This document shows positions 25,283 to 34,657 of a DNA stretch of 64,000 nucleotides, piece by piece. The stretch is from Pseudomonas piscis (GTDB taxonomy: Bacteria > Pseudomonadota > Gammaproteobacteria > Pseudomonadales > Pseudomonadaceae): NCBI RefSeq assembly GCF_009380155.1, contig NZ_WHUV01000002.1:682001-746000 (forward strand). The letters are read 5' to 3'. How positions within the stretch are numbered: the first letter of the stretch is position 1; each line of letters opens with the position of its first letter. A program made the position numbers and the translations under genes. Below the pieces are notes generated by a model. That model had not been told where the DNA came from, searched no databases, and saw nothing but the letters and a program-made list of their open reading frames with translations.

Positions 25283-25992
25283 GCCGCCAGCGCGGCGCTG
25301 CATTGATCATGGTCTTGTGGGCCATCGCTCTGCTGGGACTGATGATGGGCAGCCTGGTCGAGATCCTGCGCCTGGAAAACCGCCAGAGCGCTTTTGAACT
25401 GCAACACAGCCGCGCCCTGCTGGCCGCGCAAGCGGGCCTGGCGTTGGCGGTCGAAGGGCTGTTTGCCTACCCGGCGCGCACGGTGGCTGACGGGCGTGTT
25501 TACTCATTGCCCTTTGAGCAGGCCACGCTGAGCCTCCAAGTCAGCAGCGAGCGCGGCAAGCTGGATCTGAATTTTGCCGCGCTGGACAGTTTCGCGCGCC
25601 TGGCCCATGGCCTCGGCGCAACCTCCGGGCAGGCTCGGCAATGGAGTGAAAGCCTGGGCCAACAGCGCAGTGCCGGTCCCCTCAAAGCGCTCGAACAGTT
25701 GCAGCAGTTACCCGGCATGCAGCCGCGCCTGTACGAGCGCTTGCTACCGCACCTCACGCTCTGGTCCGGCCTCACGGTGCCGGATGTGGATGCAGCCAGC
25801 CCCGAACTGCTGGCCTTGCTCAAACTGTCACGGCCAAAAGTCGCGCTGCAGCGGGGCCCCGAATCGGTGGTCAACGTGCGAGTCCTGGCGACGCTGGAGA
25901 ATCAGGTTTCGGCTTCCCTGGAGGCCGTGGTTTTTCTTTCACCACAAGGAAGCGGTCAACGACCGTATCGGGTGCTGCGCTGGAAAGAATGA
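25279..25992 (+). CDS. gspK: Minor pseudopilin GspK (short form)
   Basis: 237 residues from the ATG overlapping the gspJ stop. The N-terminus RQRGAALIMVLWAIALLGLMMG is the GspK type of prepilin signal, which lacks the usual Phe at +1. It is shorter than classical GspK (~300-330). A helix-hairpin-like segment (LEQLQQLPGMQPRLYERLLPHL) is visible. It should cap the pseudopilus and contact substrate. Confidence 0.85.
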   Translation: MSRQRGAALIMVLWAIALLGLMMGSLVEILRLENRQSAFELQHSRALLAAQAGLALAVEGLFAYPARTVADGRVYSLPFEQATLSLQVSSERGKLDLNFAALDSFARLAHGLGATSGQARQWSESLGQQRSAGPLKALEQLQQLPGMQPRLYERLLPHLTLWSGLTVPDVDAASPELLALLKLSRPKVALQRGPESVVNVRVLATLENQVSASLEAVVFLSPQGSGQRPYRVLRWKE

Positions 25993-27086
25993 ATCTGCTG
26001 ATCCAGCCCCTGGCTGACCGGCTACAGCCGCTGATCCGCTGGCTACTGCTGCGCTGGCGAGGGTCGCCGCTGCCTGGATTCCTTGCCTGGTGGCGGGCAG
26101 AGCTCCTGGCCTGCCTGCCCGCCTCCTGGCGAGCCAGGATCAACCCCGAGAAAAAACAACCGTTGCTGTTTTCCCGGGACGACCATTTCTGGACCGGGGA
26201 CGTTGAGCAACTGCAACCAGCCCTCGCGCCATCGACATCTGCTGCAGCAGTCCTGGTCCTGCTGCAGCACCAGCGCTTGCTCCATGAAGTGTCCCTGCCG
26301 GCGGCGGTGGCCCAGGACCTCAGCTCCATGCTGTCGTACGAGATGGACAAGTACACCCCGTTCAAGGCCAGTCAGGTCTATTTCGACTGTGTCCGCCTGC
26401 CCTCTGCCCACGACTCGCTGATCCGCATTCGCCTGGCCGTGGTCAGCCGTGAGCGGCTGGATACGCTGCTCGATCAGGCGCAACAGGCCGGTCATTCGAT
26501 CATGGCGGTTGATGTGCTGGATGAGCACGGCACACGTTTGCACGTCGACTTGCTGGCACCCCATCGCCGCACCCGCAGACGCCGCTCGCTGATGCGGCCT
26601 GCTCCGGCCCTTGCGCTGGTCGCCCTGGTTCTGGCGCTGGCCGGCCTGCAGCTGTGGCTGCACAACCGTCAGCAGGCCCTTGAAGACATGCGGCAGCAGG
26701 TCAAGGCCCTGCAACGGCAAACGCAACAGGTCCAGGCGCTCAATCAGCAGATCGACGACACCCTCAACGCTCAACGCTATGTCGTGGAACGCCGGGCACA
26801 AACCACCTCGATGGCGGCGCTGCTCGATGAGTTGAGCCAATGCATCCCGCTGAATACCACCCTGGAGTCCCTGAATATCAATCCGGACGGCCAGGTCAGC
26901 CTGACCGGCCAAAGCAGCCAGGCCAGCGCCCTGATCAGTGCCATGAAAGCCTGCCGCAGCCTGGAAGGCATCAACTTCCAGGGCGCCATCCAGCCAGACC
27001 TTGTCACCGGCCTGGACCGCTTCAGCATGCTCGCCACCCTACGCAAAGCGGAGGCCAGCCATGCGCCTGCGACCAACCCCCGCTAG
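25989..27086 (+). CDS. gspL: GspL/PilN-like assembly platform protein
   Basis: 365 residues. The N-terminal ~190 residues are a cytoplasmic PilM/GspL-like domain (LSSMLSYEMDKYTPFKASQVYFD). One membrane segment follows at ~207-220 (ALALVALVLALAGLQLWL), then a coiled coil rich in Gln and a PilN-like periplasmic domain (LNTTLESLNINPDGQVSLTG). It should recruit GspE to the platform. It overlaps gspK by four bases and gspM by 26. Confidence 0.83.
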   Translation: MNLLIQPLADRLQPLIRWLLLRWRGSPLPGFLAWWRAELLACLPASWRARINPEKKQPLLFSRDDHFWTGDVEQLQPALAPSTSAAAVLVLLQHQRLLHEVSLPAAVAQDLSSMLSYEMDKYTPFKASQVYFDCVRLPSAHDSLIRIRLAVVSRERLDTLLDQAQQAGHSIMAVDVLDEHGTRLHVDLLAPHRRTRRRRSLMRPAPALALVALVLALAGLQLWLHNRQQALEDMRQQVKALQRQTQQVQALNQQIDDTLNAQRYVVERRAQTTSMAALLDELSQCIPLNTTLESLNINPDGQVSLTGQSSQASALISAMKACRSLEGINFQGAIQPDLVTGLDRFSMLATLRKAEASHAPATNPR

Positions 27087-27660
27087 CCAGCGCGCCCTGG
27101 CCCTGGCCTTGGCCGCTTTGAGCCTGGTCGGGGGGTATTTTCTGACCTTGCATGTTTGGTTCAGCCAGCCTTTGTTGGCCATTGCCGATGAGATGGCGCT
27201 GCTACGCCACAACCAGCAACGCTACGTGGCATTGTCCGGCCAACGGCCTGCGCTGGAGAACTCGCTGGCTCAGATCAGGCACTCATCCGTGGGCAATGAA
27301 AACCTGCTGGCCGATTCCGACATGGGCACGGCCACCGCACAACTGATGCAGTTGATCGCCGCCGATTTGCAGGTATTCGCCACGGTGGGCGGTGGCTGCA
27401 CACTGGCCAATCGAATTCCGGTGCCGGTCACCCAGCAAGGGCCTTATCGGCAAGTCAGTGTGCGGATCAACCTCGAATGCGCCATCGAGCCATTGGCCGG
27501 CCTGCTGCACCGCCTGGAAAACGGCAAAGTCTCGCTGTTCATCGAGTCCTTCCGGATCGAGAAAAGCCGGGGCCAGCTTGCCAGCGCAAATCGCTTGGCC
27601 GCGCAACTGCTGATCAGCGCTTATCTGCAAAACCCAACGCCAAAAGGAGCGACGCCATGA
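27061..27660 (+). CDS. gspM: GspM/PilO-like platform protein
   Basis: 199 residues from the ATG at 27061, inside the end of gspL. One N-terminal membrane segment (ALALALAALSLVGGYFLTL), a coiled-coil stretch and a ferredoxin-like periplasmic domain with VRINLECAIEPLAGLLHRLENG resemble the GspM 'subtype b'/PilO family. It should pair with GspL. Confidence 0.78.
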   Translation: MRLRPTPASQRALALALAALSLVGGYFLTLHVWFSQPLLAIADEMALLRHNQQRYVALSGQRPALENSLAQIRHSSVGNENLLADSDMGTATAQLMQLIAADLQVFATVGGGCTLANRIPVPVTQQGPYRQVSVRINLECAIEPLAGLLHRLENGKVSLFIESFRIEKSRGQLASANRLAAQLLISAYLQNPTPKGATP

Positions 27661-28193
27661 CGCGCTTCCCGTCCTCGCTTCGTTGGCTGAGTGCAGCCGT
27701 ACTGGGCCTGCTGGGGTTACTTCTAATCTTGCTCAACGGCTTTGGCACCGAGGTTCAGTGGCTCCCTCCACTCGATCCATCGGCTGCCCCGGTGAAAGCG
27801 GCCGGCACTGCCGAGCCCATGCCCGTAGCGTTGTCAGCGCATGAATACACCTGGAAAAAACCACTGTTCAACGCCCATAGGCAGCCTGACCCGCCACCCT
27901 CCCCAGCCACCGAGACGGCGCCGGCGTCGCTCAATGGCCTGAGCCTGACCGGCGTCATCGCTTCCGGAGCCCTGCGCAAGGCCTTCTTCAAGACGAGCGA
28001 CGGGCAACAGCTGGCGGCCCTCGAACAGCAACAACTGCCCAATGGCTGGCGAGTCGAGCGGATCGAACCGACACACGTCTCGTTGACCCAGGGCGCCAAC
28101 ACCCAAACGTTGAAGCTGCTGCTATTGAAAGTGCCGCAGAACACACCGGCTCCCCCCTCTTTGCCTGACACTCCCAAGGACAGCGATCTGTGA
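27657..28193 (+). CDS. GspC/GspN-like inner-membrane connector
   Basis: 178 residues. One N-terminal membrane segment (LSAAVLGLLGLLLILLNG) is followed by a Pro-rich linker and an HR-like beta domain (LNGLSLTGVIASGALRKAFF, then WRVERIEPTHVSLTQG). This is the layout of the protein linking platform and secretin in Hxc-type systems (HxcP position). It overlaps gspM by four bases and gspD by four. GspC versus GspN naming is uncertain. Confidence 0.72.
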   Translation: MTRFPSSLRWLSAAVLGLLGLLLILLNGFGTEVQWLPPLDPSAAPVKAAGTAEPMPVALSAHEYTWKKPLFNAHRQPDPPPSPATETAPASLNGLSLTGVIASGALRKAFFKTSDGQQLAALEQQQLPNGWRVERIEPTHVSLTQGANTQTLKLLLLKVPQNTPAPPSLPDTPKDSDL

Positions 28194-30430
28194 GAAAACG
28201 ATTCATCTACACTGGCTTGGCCGGCGCGATGGCGCTCTGTGGTTGCACAACACCGGCCACCGACAGCGCACGGGACGACAGGTTGATCAAAGAAGCCTTG
28301 TCCGGCACCGGTACTGATCGCGCGCCGCTGCCGATCCCGGCGCCGAAAGCACCGCCACTGGCCATCATCACACCGCCGACCACGACCCGGGTTGTCCAGG
28401 GCAACCAGCACTTCATCAATAAGAAACCGTCAGCGCTGCCCCAAGCCGCTACGGCATCCCAAGAGCCAGGCGTCACCTTCAACTTCGCCAATGTCTCGAT
28501 CCAGGCCGTGGCCAACACCATCCTCGGTGATGTGCTGAAGGAGAACTACAGCATCGCCCCGGGTGTGGTGGGCGACGTCACCTTCTCGACCTCCAGGCCC
28601 GTCGACAAGAGCCAGGCCTTCTCGATCCTGGAAACCCTGTTGGCACTGACCAAGAACGCCATCATCCGGCAGAACGACAGCTACGTTGTGCTGCCGGCGA
28701 ACACGGCGCTCGCCGGCCGGCTCGCGCCGCAGCTGGCATTGCCACAACCTGGCAGCGGCATGACGGCGCGGTTCTTTCTGCTCAACTATATTTCCGCACC
28801 GCAAATGCAAAAGCTCTTGCAACCCATGGCCCGGGAAAATGCCTTCGTGCAGGTCGACGCCGCCCGCAACCTGCTGATCATGGCGGGCACTCCCGATGAG
28901 CTGAACAACTATCAGCAGACCATCGACACCTTCGATGTCAACTGGCTCAAGGGCATGTCCGTCAGCGTCTTCGGGCTCAAGCACGCCAACGTCAGCAAGT
29001 TGATGCCCGAGCTTGAGCATTTGTTCGGAGCGCAAAGCGCGACACCGCTGGCCGGGATGTTGCGTTTCCTGCCGATCGAGCGCACCAACTCCATCGTGGT
29101 GATCTCTTCTCAGCCGCAGTACCTCAGTGATGTCGGGCGCTGGATCGAAGCCATTGACCAGGGCGGCGGCAATGAACCGCAAATGTATGTGTACGACGTG
29201 CGCAACATGAAGGCCACCGACCTTGCCAAGTACCTGCGACAGATTTACGGCAATGCGAAAATCACCGACGAGCCGGCCGCCCAGGTAGCACCCGGCCTGC
29301 GTACGGTCACCTTGTCGAGCAATGGTTATGGCACTGGCAATGACGGCAGCGGCAATGTTTCAGGCCTGCCATCGGGCATCAATGGGATCGGTGGTAACGG
29401 CAACGCTGAAGGCACCAACGCGGCACAGCCGGAAGAAGAGTTCGAGGCCAGCAGCGAGGACCAGGAGCAGGCCGAAAACGCCACGAGCAACGAGACATTC
29501 GACAATTCAGTGCGCATCACGGCCCAGAAAAGCAGCAACCAACTGTTGGTGCGCAGCCGGCCGGCGCAATGGGCTGAAATCGAGTCGGCGATACAGCGTC
29601 TGGACAATCCCCCCCTGCAAGTGCAGATCGAAACACGCATTCTCGAAGTCAGCCTGACCGGCTCTCTGGAGCAAGGCGTGCAATGGTACCTGGGGAACCT
29701 GGCGGGCAACTCGACCACTCCTGGCGTGCAGAACACCACGGGCAGCCAGGGTGCATTGGGCGGAGGCGGCGTCGAGGTGAGATCGGCTTCGCTGTTCTAC
29801 TCCTTTGTCAGCAACAACTTCCAGGTGGCCTTGCGAGCGCTGGAAACCAACGGCAACACCAAGGTGCTGTCGGCGCCATCGCTGGTGGTGATGAACAACC
29901 AGCAAGCGCGGATCCAGGTGGGCAACAACATCCCGATCAGCCAGACCACCATCAATACCGGGGTCGGCGCCATCCAGACCAGCTCCGTGCAGTACGTGCA
30001 GACCGGGGTGATCCTCAATGTGGTGCCACGCATCAACCCCGGCGGCTTGGTGTACATGGACATTCAGCAACAGGTCAGCGACGCCACGACTCCCGCCAGC
30101 GGCGGAACCGGGACCACGGCGACGCCACCGGCCAACCCCACCATCTCGACCCGCGCGGTGTCTACCCAAGTCGCCGTGCAAAGCGGCCAGACTGTCCTGC
30201 TGGGAGGCCTGATCAAGCAAAACCAGGCAGAAGCCGATCGCAGCGTGCCGTATCTGGGCAAGGTGCCGGGGCTGAAGTGGTTGTTCGGTACGACCATCCG
30301 CAATGACGACCGGTCGGAACTGATCGTGCTCATCACCCCTCGCGTGATCACCGGCAACAGCGAGGCGCGCCAGGTGACGGATGAGTATCGTCAGCGCTTC
30401 CAGCTTATCCAGCCACTGCAAAAACTTTGA
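28190..30430 (+). CDS. gspD: Type II secretion outer-membrane secretin, lipoprotein type
   Basis: 746 residues starting at GTG with an AAGGA site. The N-terminus carries a lipobox (AMALCGC, lipidated Cys near 19), so the secretin is probably self-piloting, as known for HxcQ. N0-N3 domains follow, separated by a Gly/Asn-rich loop at ~390-430. The secretin core from ~450 includes VRSRPAQWAEIESAIQRLD, the conserved SAPSLVVMNNQQARIQVG and QSGQTVLLGGLIKQ, and VPYLGKVPGLKWLFG. It is the last gene of the operon. Confidence 0.93.
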   Translation: MRKRFIYTGLAGAMALCGCTTPATDSARDDRLIKEALSGTGTDRAPLPIPAPKAPPLAIITPPTTTRVVQGNQHFINKKPSALPQAATASQEPGVTFNFANVSIQAVANTILGDVLKENYSIAPGVVGDVTFSTSRPVDKSQAFSILETLLALTKNAIIRQNDSYVVLPANTALAGRLAPQLALPQPGSGMTARFFLLNYISAPQMQKLLQPMARENAFVQVDAARNLLIMAGTPDELNNYQQTIDTFDVNWLKGMSVSVFGLKHANVSKLMPELEHLFGAQSATPLAGMLRFLPIERTNSIVVISSQPQYLSDVGRWIEAIDQGGGNEPQMYVYDVRNMKATDLAKYLRQIYGNAKITDEPAAQVAPGLRTVTLSSNGYGTGNDGSGNVSGLPSGINGIGGNGNAEGTNAAQPEEEFEASSEDQEQAENATSNETFDNSVRITAQKSSNQLLVRSRPAQWAEIESAIQRLDNPPLQVQIETRILEVSLTGSLEQGVQWYLGNLAGNSTTPGVQNTTGSQGALGGGGVEVRSASLFYSFVSNNFQVALRALETNGNTKVLSAPSLVVMNNQQARIQVGNNIPISQTTINTGVGAIQTSSVQYVQTGVILNVVPRINPGGLVYMDIQQQVSDATTPASGGTGTTATPPANPTISTRAVSTQVAVQSGQTVLLGGLIKQNQAEADRSVPYLGKVPGLKWLFGTTIRNDDRSELIVLITPRVITGNSEARQVTDEYRQRFQLIQPLQKL

Positions 30431-30449
30431 AAGATCATGACGCTGAAAA

Positions 30450-30472
30450 GCCTGTACAGCGGCTGTCCAGGC
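30450..30472. terminator. Hairpin after the gspD stop
   Basis: Two 11-base arms with one mismatch (GCCTGTACAGC and GCTGTCCAGGC) around one base, 20 bases after the secretin stop. No U-run follows, so it is only a possible terminator for the secretion operon. Confidence 0.4.
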
Positions 30473-30812
30473 TCAATTGCAGTGGTCAACTCATCCCGGT
30501 ACTGCGTTGAGTTTTTCTCGGCCTGAGCTGGGGGCATCCATCAGTGCGTGAACGATAGACAGGGCGCGCAATCTTTCAAGGAAACCGCAGCAAAAGTGGC
30601 GGCCAGAGGTTACTTACAGTCCTGGTTCAGTACTTGCAGTCTTGCCAAGGCGTGTCGGAGTGGCCGACATGATCGCCGTGATGGATGCGGTCGCAGGCAG
30701 TGAGCCGGCCATAACGCTTGTTTCACTGCTAGGCTTAGACCCGGCCGCACTCCCAGCCCGGGCATTGGGCGTCGCTCGATCCACAAGTACAGATCATGAA
30801 GGAACTCGGAAT
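30473..30812. other. Intergenic stretch before the esterase gene
   Basis: No gene is supported. The esterase frame is open upstream to 30642, but that part has no family similarity and the ribosome-binding site points to the later ATG. Confidence 0.4.
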
Positions 30813-31643
30813 ATGAGCACTGTCACGACCAAAGATGGCGTTGAGATCTACTACAAGGACTGGGGCCCGCGGGACGGCAAGGTCATCCATTTCCACCACG
30901 GTTGGCCACTCAGTTCAGACGACTGGGATGCGCAGATGTTGTTCTTTGTGAACAAGGGATTTCGCGTGGTAGCGCACGATCGACGTGGCCATGGCCGCTC
31001 CAGCCAGGTTTGGGACGGCCATGATATGGACCACTACGCGGACGATGTCGCGGCGGTCGTCGAGAAGCTCGGGACCCAAGGTGCAATGCATGTGGGGCAT
31101 TCGACGGGTGGCGGGCAAGTGGTGCGCTACATCGCTCGACATGGACAGGACAAGGTGTCAAAAGCCGTGCTGATCAGCGCGGTTCCACCACTGATGGTCA
31201 AGACGGCAAGCAACCCGGGTGGAACGCCCAAAGACGTGTTTGACGGCTTCCAAGCCGCGCTCGCGGCTAACCGCGCCCAGTTCTACTACGATGTTCCCGC
31301 AGGTCCCTTCTATGGCTATAACCGCCCAGGCGCCAAGCCATCGGAAGCGGTGATCTGGAACTGGTGGCGCCAGGGAATGATGGGGAGCGCAAAAGCGCAT
31401 TACGATGGCATCGTCGCGTTCTCACAAACCGATTTCACCGAGGACCTGAAGGCTATTTCCATCCCCGTCCTGGTGATTCATGGCGACGACGATCAGGTCG
31501 TGCCTTACGCGGATTCCGGCGTGCTCTCTGCCAAGTTGGTGAAGAACGGCACGCTCCACACCTACAAGGGAGCGCCGCACGGCATTCCGACTACCCACGC
31601 GGACCAGGTCAATGCCGACCTGCTGGCATTCATAAACGCCTGA
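30813..31643 (+). CDS. Alpha/beta hydrolase of the non-haem chloroperoxidase / arylesterase type
   Basis: 276 residues, the usual length for this family. The nucleophile elbow is GHSTGGG (Ser near 96), the oxyanion region is [10 protein letters not shown], the acid is in [10 protein letters not shown] and the His is in GAPHGIP. These cofactor-free enzymes hydrolyse small esters and can make peracids. The start is set by AAGGAACTCGG before the ATG. It appears to be a single-gene unit. Confidence 0.88.
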   Translation: MSTVTTKDGVEIYYKDWGPRDGKVIHFHHGWPLSSDDWDAQMLFFVNKGFRVVAHDRRGHGRSSQVWDGHDMDHYADDVAAVVEKLGTQGAMHVGHSTGGGQVVRYIARHGQDKVSKAVLISAVPPLMVKTASNPGGTPKDVFDGFQAALAANRAQFYYDVPAGPFYGYNRPGAKPSEAVIWNWWRQGMMGSAKAHYDGIVAFSQTDFTEDLKAISIPVLVIHGDDDQVVPYADSGVLSAKLVKNGTLHTYKGAPHGIPTTHADQVNADLLAFINA

Positions 31644-31770
31644 CGCAATAGAACGTACACCAGCCACTGCCGGCCTGCAGGATGCGGGTCGGTCGTTGCG
31701 CACGCGCAGTTTAAAGCATGGAAAGTGCGACCTCGTCCTTTGCCTGACAAACACTGAGCTGAAGGCACAA

Positions 31771-32682
31771 TTACAGGTGGAAATCGCCAGCGGCCTCCGG
31801 TTGATAAAGCACTTTCCTGATTTCGATCCGGCGGGTCCGATCAGAAATACGCCAGTCGATGGCATCGCCCTCCTGATAGCCCAGGATGGCGGCGCCGATG
31901 TCGGAACACACGGAATGCTTGCCGGCGCTGCTGTCCGCGTCGTCTGGGTAGACCAGGGCCACTTCGATTTCTTCGTCGTCCAGGTGCAACAAGGCCCTGG
32001 AGTTCATCGTGACGACATTGCGCGCCACATGCTGCGGCTTGACGACAATGGCCCGCTCAAGCTCATGTTCGAGTTCAACCACGGCCGGGCCCTGCTCGAA
32101 GATGATCAGGCTCTCGAGCCTGGCCTTGTCGATTTCGGTGATGTAGATCCCCGTAGAGTCGCCAGCGGCCCCCTCGCGCAAGAACTGCAGATAGCGCTCC
32201 GCCGTCATGGAAAACGACTTCAATGCCGGCGTTTCGTTCTCAAGCACAAAGCCGCTGCGCACGAAGGCTTTCAGTGAGCGCGAGTTGTCCGGGTGGATCT
32301 TGGCGATGAGCTTTTCGGCTCGCATATCGAGAAAGGCCAGTTTCATGCCCTCGCGGATGGTCCGGGCGCCAAGGTTTCGGCCCCATTTGTCGCTGTCTCC
32401 GATGACCAGGACTATCTCGCAATTGGAGCCGGTCTTGACGAGTCGGACAAAACCCACCGGGGCGTCATGGCGGTCATAGGCCATGAAGAACCGGCCGTCC
32501 CGGTTGAATAGATGGGTCAGGATCGGCAGTTGGGTCCGATCGATGACGTGTTCGATGGAACGGGAAACATCACGTGAATCGCTCAGGTAACAGGTAACGC
32601 GCTCATCTTCCAACCAATCTTTCAACGTCAGCGCATGTGCCCGAGTGATTTCAGGGCACAGCGAAATGAAAGGCTTGTTCAT
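31771..32682 (-). CDS. Fusion of a GNAT acetyltransferase and an Rnk-type regulator domain
   Basis: 303 residues from the ATG giving MNKPFISLCPEI; a longer frame adds 18 residues. Residues ~1-170 are a GNAT fold (GFVRLVKTGSNCEIVLVIGD, then WGRNLGARTIREGMKLAF and NSRSLKAFVRSGFV). Residues ~185-300 resemble Rnk/GreA C-terminal domains (ALLHLDDEEIEVALVYPDD, SDIGAAILGYQEGDAIDW). Rnk binds RNA polymerase in E. coli. The joined protein may acetylate a target at the polymerase; the substrate is unknown. Confidence 0.83.
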   Translation of the reverse strand: MNKPFISLCPEITRAHALTLKDWLEDERVTCYLSDSRDVSRSIEHVIDRTQLPILTHLFNRDGRFFMAYDRHDAPVGFVRLVKTGSNCEIVLVIGDSDKWGRNLGARTIREGMKLAFLDMRAEKLIAKIHPDNSRSLKAFVRSGFVLENETPALKSFSMTAERYLQFLREGAAGDSTGIYITEIDKARLESLIIFEQGPAVVELEHELERAIVVKPQHVARNVVTMNSRALLHLDDEEIEVALVYPDDADSSAGKHSVCSDIGAAILGYQEGDAIDWRISDRTRRIEIRKVLYQPEAAGDFHL

Positions 32683-32848
32683 CTTCACCACACTTGTTCG
32701 TAAAGGATGAAAGCCCTTCATGGCGGTTATGGCCATGACGGTTCTTTCGGCAACCGGGCATCTTAAGGCATAAGGCGAGCAATGCCGAAAAGATCACAAC
32801 CTGCTCCCTGCCCTACCCGCCATCGATGCCCAAGCGAGTTGGCCGTCG

Positions 32849-33415
32849 TTACGGCTGCTGCGTCGACATCACAGTCGGCCTGACCGGAAGCTGGGAGTAT
32901 TGCGGGTGCTGCTTGACGAAGGTTCGAACGGCCTGTTCCTGCCTGTCCGTTACACATATGGCAATGCTGGGACGGTCCACCGTACAGGTTCCCAGCGCAA
33001 GGAAACCGCAGCTCTTGACCCCATAGACGGCAGCTGGGTGGGCCGCGACCGGGCAGCCGTACGCCATCTCGCCCAGGTAATTGAGTTGGCCGTTGGCCAC
33101 GGTAAAACGCAGGGGTTTCGAATAGGGTCCCATGAGCCCGCGGCGTGAACCCAGGTCATTCACTTCATAGGTACCTGCAGGCAGCCATGCCGAGTAATAG
33201 TCCTTGGGAGCCCAGCCGTAGGTCTTGCCGCTATTCACATTACGAAAACTGATCCAGGTGCCGTAGGGCCCGCCCTCGATCAGCGAACCGAGGACGAGGC
33301 CTGCGTTTTCGCTGGAATAGACTTTGGAATCCAGGGCCATTTCAGGCGGTAATGCCGAACAGGCACTCATCAAGGCTGTAACTCCAACTACCAACAACTG
33401 ACTTGTCTTGCGCAT
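32849..33415 (-). CDS. Hypothetical lipoprotein
   Basis: 188 residues from the inner Met (MRKTSQLL). A lipoprotein signal ends at LMSAC. The mature part is small and beta-rich, with four or more Cys in the second half (YGCPV, VKSCGF, LGTCTV, IAICV), suggesting disulfides in the periplasm. No known family is recognised. It is divergent from another lipoprotein gene at 33503, and the two probably share a promoter region. Confidence 0.65.
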   Translation of the reverse strand: MRKTSQLLVVGVTALMSACSALPPEMALDSKVYSSENAGLVLGSLIEGGPYGTWISFRNVNSGKTYGWAPKDYYSAWLPAGTYEVNDLGSRRGLMGPYSKPLRFTVANGQLNYLGEMAYGCPVAAHPAAVYGVKSCGFLALGTCTVDRPSIAICVTDRQEQAVRTFVKQHPQYSQLPVRPTVMSTQQP

Positions 33416-33502
33416 TCGATACTCGATCCATTGAAACAAAATGTGGCTTTCCCATTATGATGCTGCCCCTTTCAAATCAAGCGTTAAGGATGACACCCCA
33501 CT

Positions 33503-34540
33503 ATGAGTAGTATTTTCACCGGCCGTGTATCGGGTGCCATGGCCTTCGCCTTGATCTTGAGCGGCTGCAGTTTATCGGGCACTTATCCAGATGCAACCGA
33601 AGCAGACGCCGCCAAGCTTCGTTTTATCAGCGACATGAGCAGCGCCACGCTGGGTGTGTTCGATGAGCAGAACTGTGACGGGCAAACCACGGGGATTCTC
33701 AATAACTTGTTCCTCGCCGATTCTCGCCGGCGAGCGAACATGTCGATCCCTCCTGTCTCCCAGAAGACGCCCTACCTGGAAATCCGCTTGGCCCCGAACA
33801 AAGAGCGAATGCTGCACCTCAATACCCAAGGCACCGGCTCGGTATGTGGCATGGCCTTCACCTTCACGCCGCAAAGTGGCGCTGAATACGAACTCACCTT
33901 CAGTCGTGCCGGCAGTCAGTGCGTGACATCGCTCAAGCGCCTGCACCAAGCGCAGGGCCAAGTGGTGCGCTCTCCTGTCCCTCTGGTGAACAAAGGCCTG
34001 GCAAGCTGCCTGGGCGCCAACGCCCTCTTCCCTGAGCCCGTAAAGGGCCTGCCGGCCACCGTCGAGCGTGACGAAATGATCGAGCAGATTGTCTCGCAGA
34101 GCATCATCAGCGAGATGAAGCCCGGGCCGGCCTTGAGCGAGAGCAGCCAGAACGAAGCCGCCGACCTGGTGGTCGACAAGCGCAAGCGGCAGATGAACCT
34201 GGACCTGCCGGATGCTTATTGGACCCAATTTCGGCAGAACGTAGCGACTTACCTGAAGCAGGCTCAAGGGGTAAAGGCCAGCGCGCTCGAACACTACAAG
34301 GCCGAGTACCGCACACGCCTCTCGCGCTTGGATACACCAGCCATCAAGGCACTGGTGCCGGACACCCAGGCAACCGATGTCACCCAGGCGCTGGCTACCA
34401 ACAACGCGATGTTGCAGTACTACCATCGGCTCGATGAGCAATTGCAAAAAGAAAGGATGGCCGATCACTGGACCCGGATGGCCGACCTGGACAAGCGCTA
34501 CGGGGTGTGTGAGCGCTACGCGCAGTGCTGGCAGAACTAA
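33503..34540 (+). CDS. Hypothetical lipoprotein
   Basis: 345 residues. The signal MAFALILSGCSLSG shows a clear lipobox. The N-terminal half is beta-rich with paired Cys (EQNCDGQ, SVCGMA, SQCVTS, SCLGAN). The C-terminal half is helical, including DLPDAYWTQFRQNVATYLKQ, and ends in CERYAQCW. Family not recognised. Divergent neighbour 32849-33415 is also a lipoprotein, so they may act together in the envelope. Confidence 0.65.
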   Translation: MSSIFTGRVSGAMAFALILSGCSLSGTYPDATEADAAKLRFISDMSSATLGVFDEQNCDGQTTGILNNLFLADSRRRANMSIPPVSQKTPYLEIRLAPNKERMLHLNTQGTGSVCGMAFTFTPQSGAEYELTFSRAGSQCVTSLKRLHQAQGQVVRSPVPLVNKGLASCLGANALFPEPVKGLPATVERDEMIEQIVSQSIISEMKPGPALSESSQNEAADLVVDKRKRQMNLDLPDAYWTQFRQNVATYLKQAQGVKASALEHYKAEYRTRLSRLDTPAIKALVPDTQATDVTQALATNNAMLQYYHRLDEQLQKERMADHWTRMADLDKRYGVCERYAQCWQN

Positions 34541-34657
34541 CCTGGGCAAACCCGCTGCGCCCTTGCCTTGCTCCACCTGGCCATGGGGTTGGCCAGCGTA
34601 ATCATGCAGGGGCGCCACTCTCTACATCCCCCTGGCCTCCACCGCCCTCCTCCGGCA

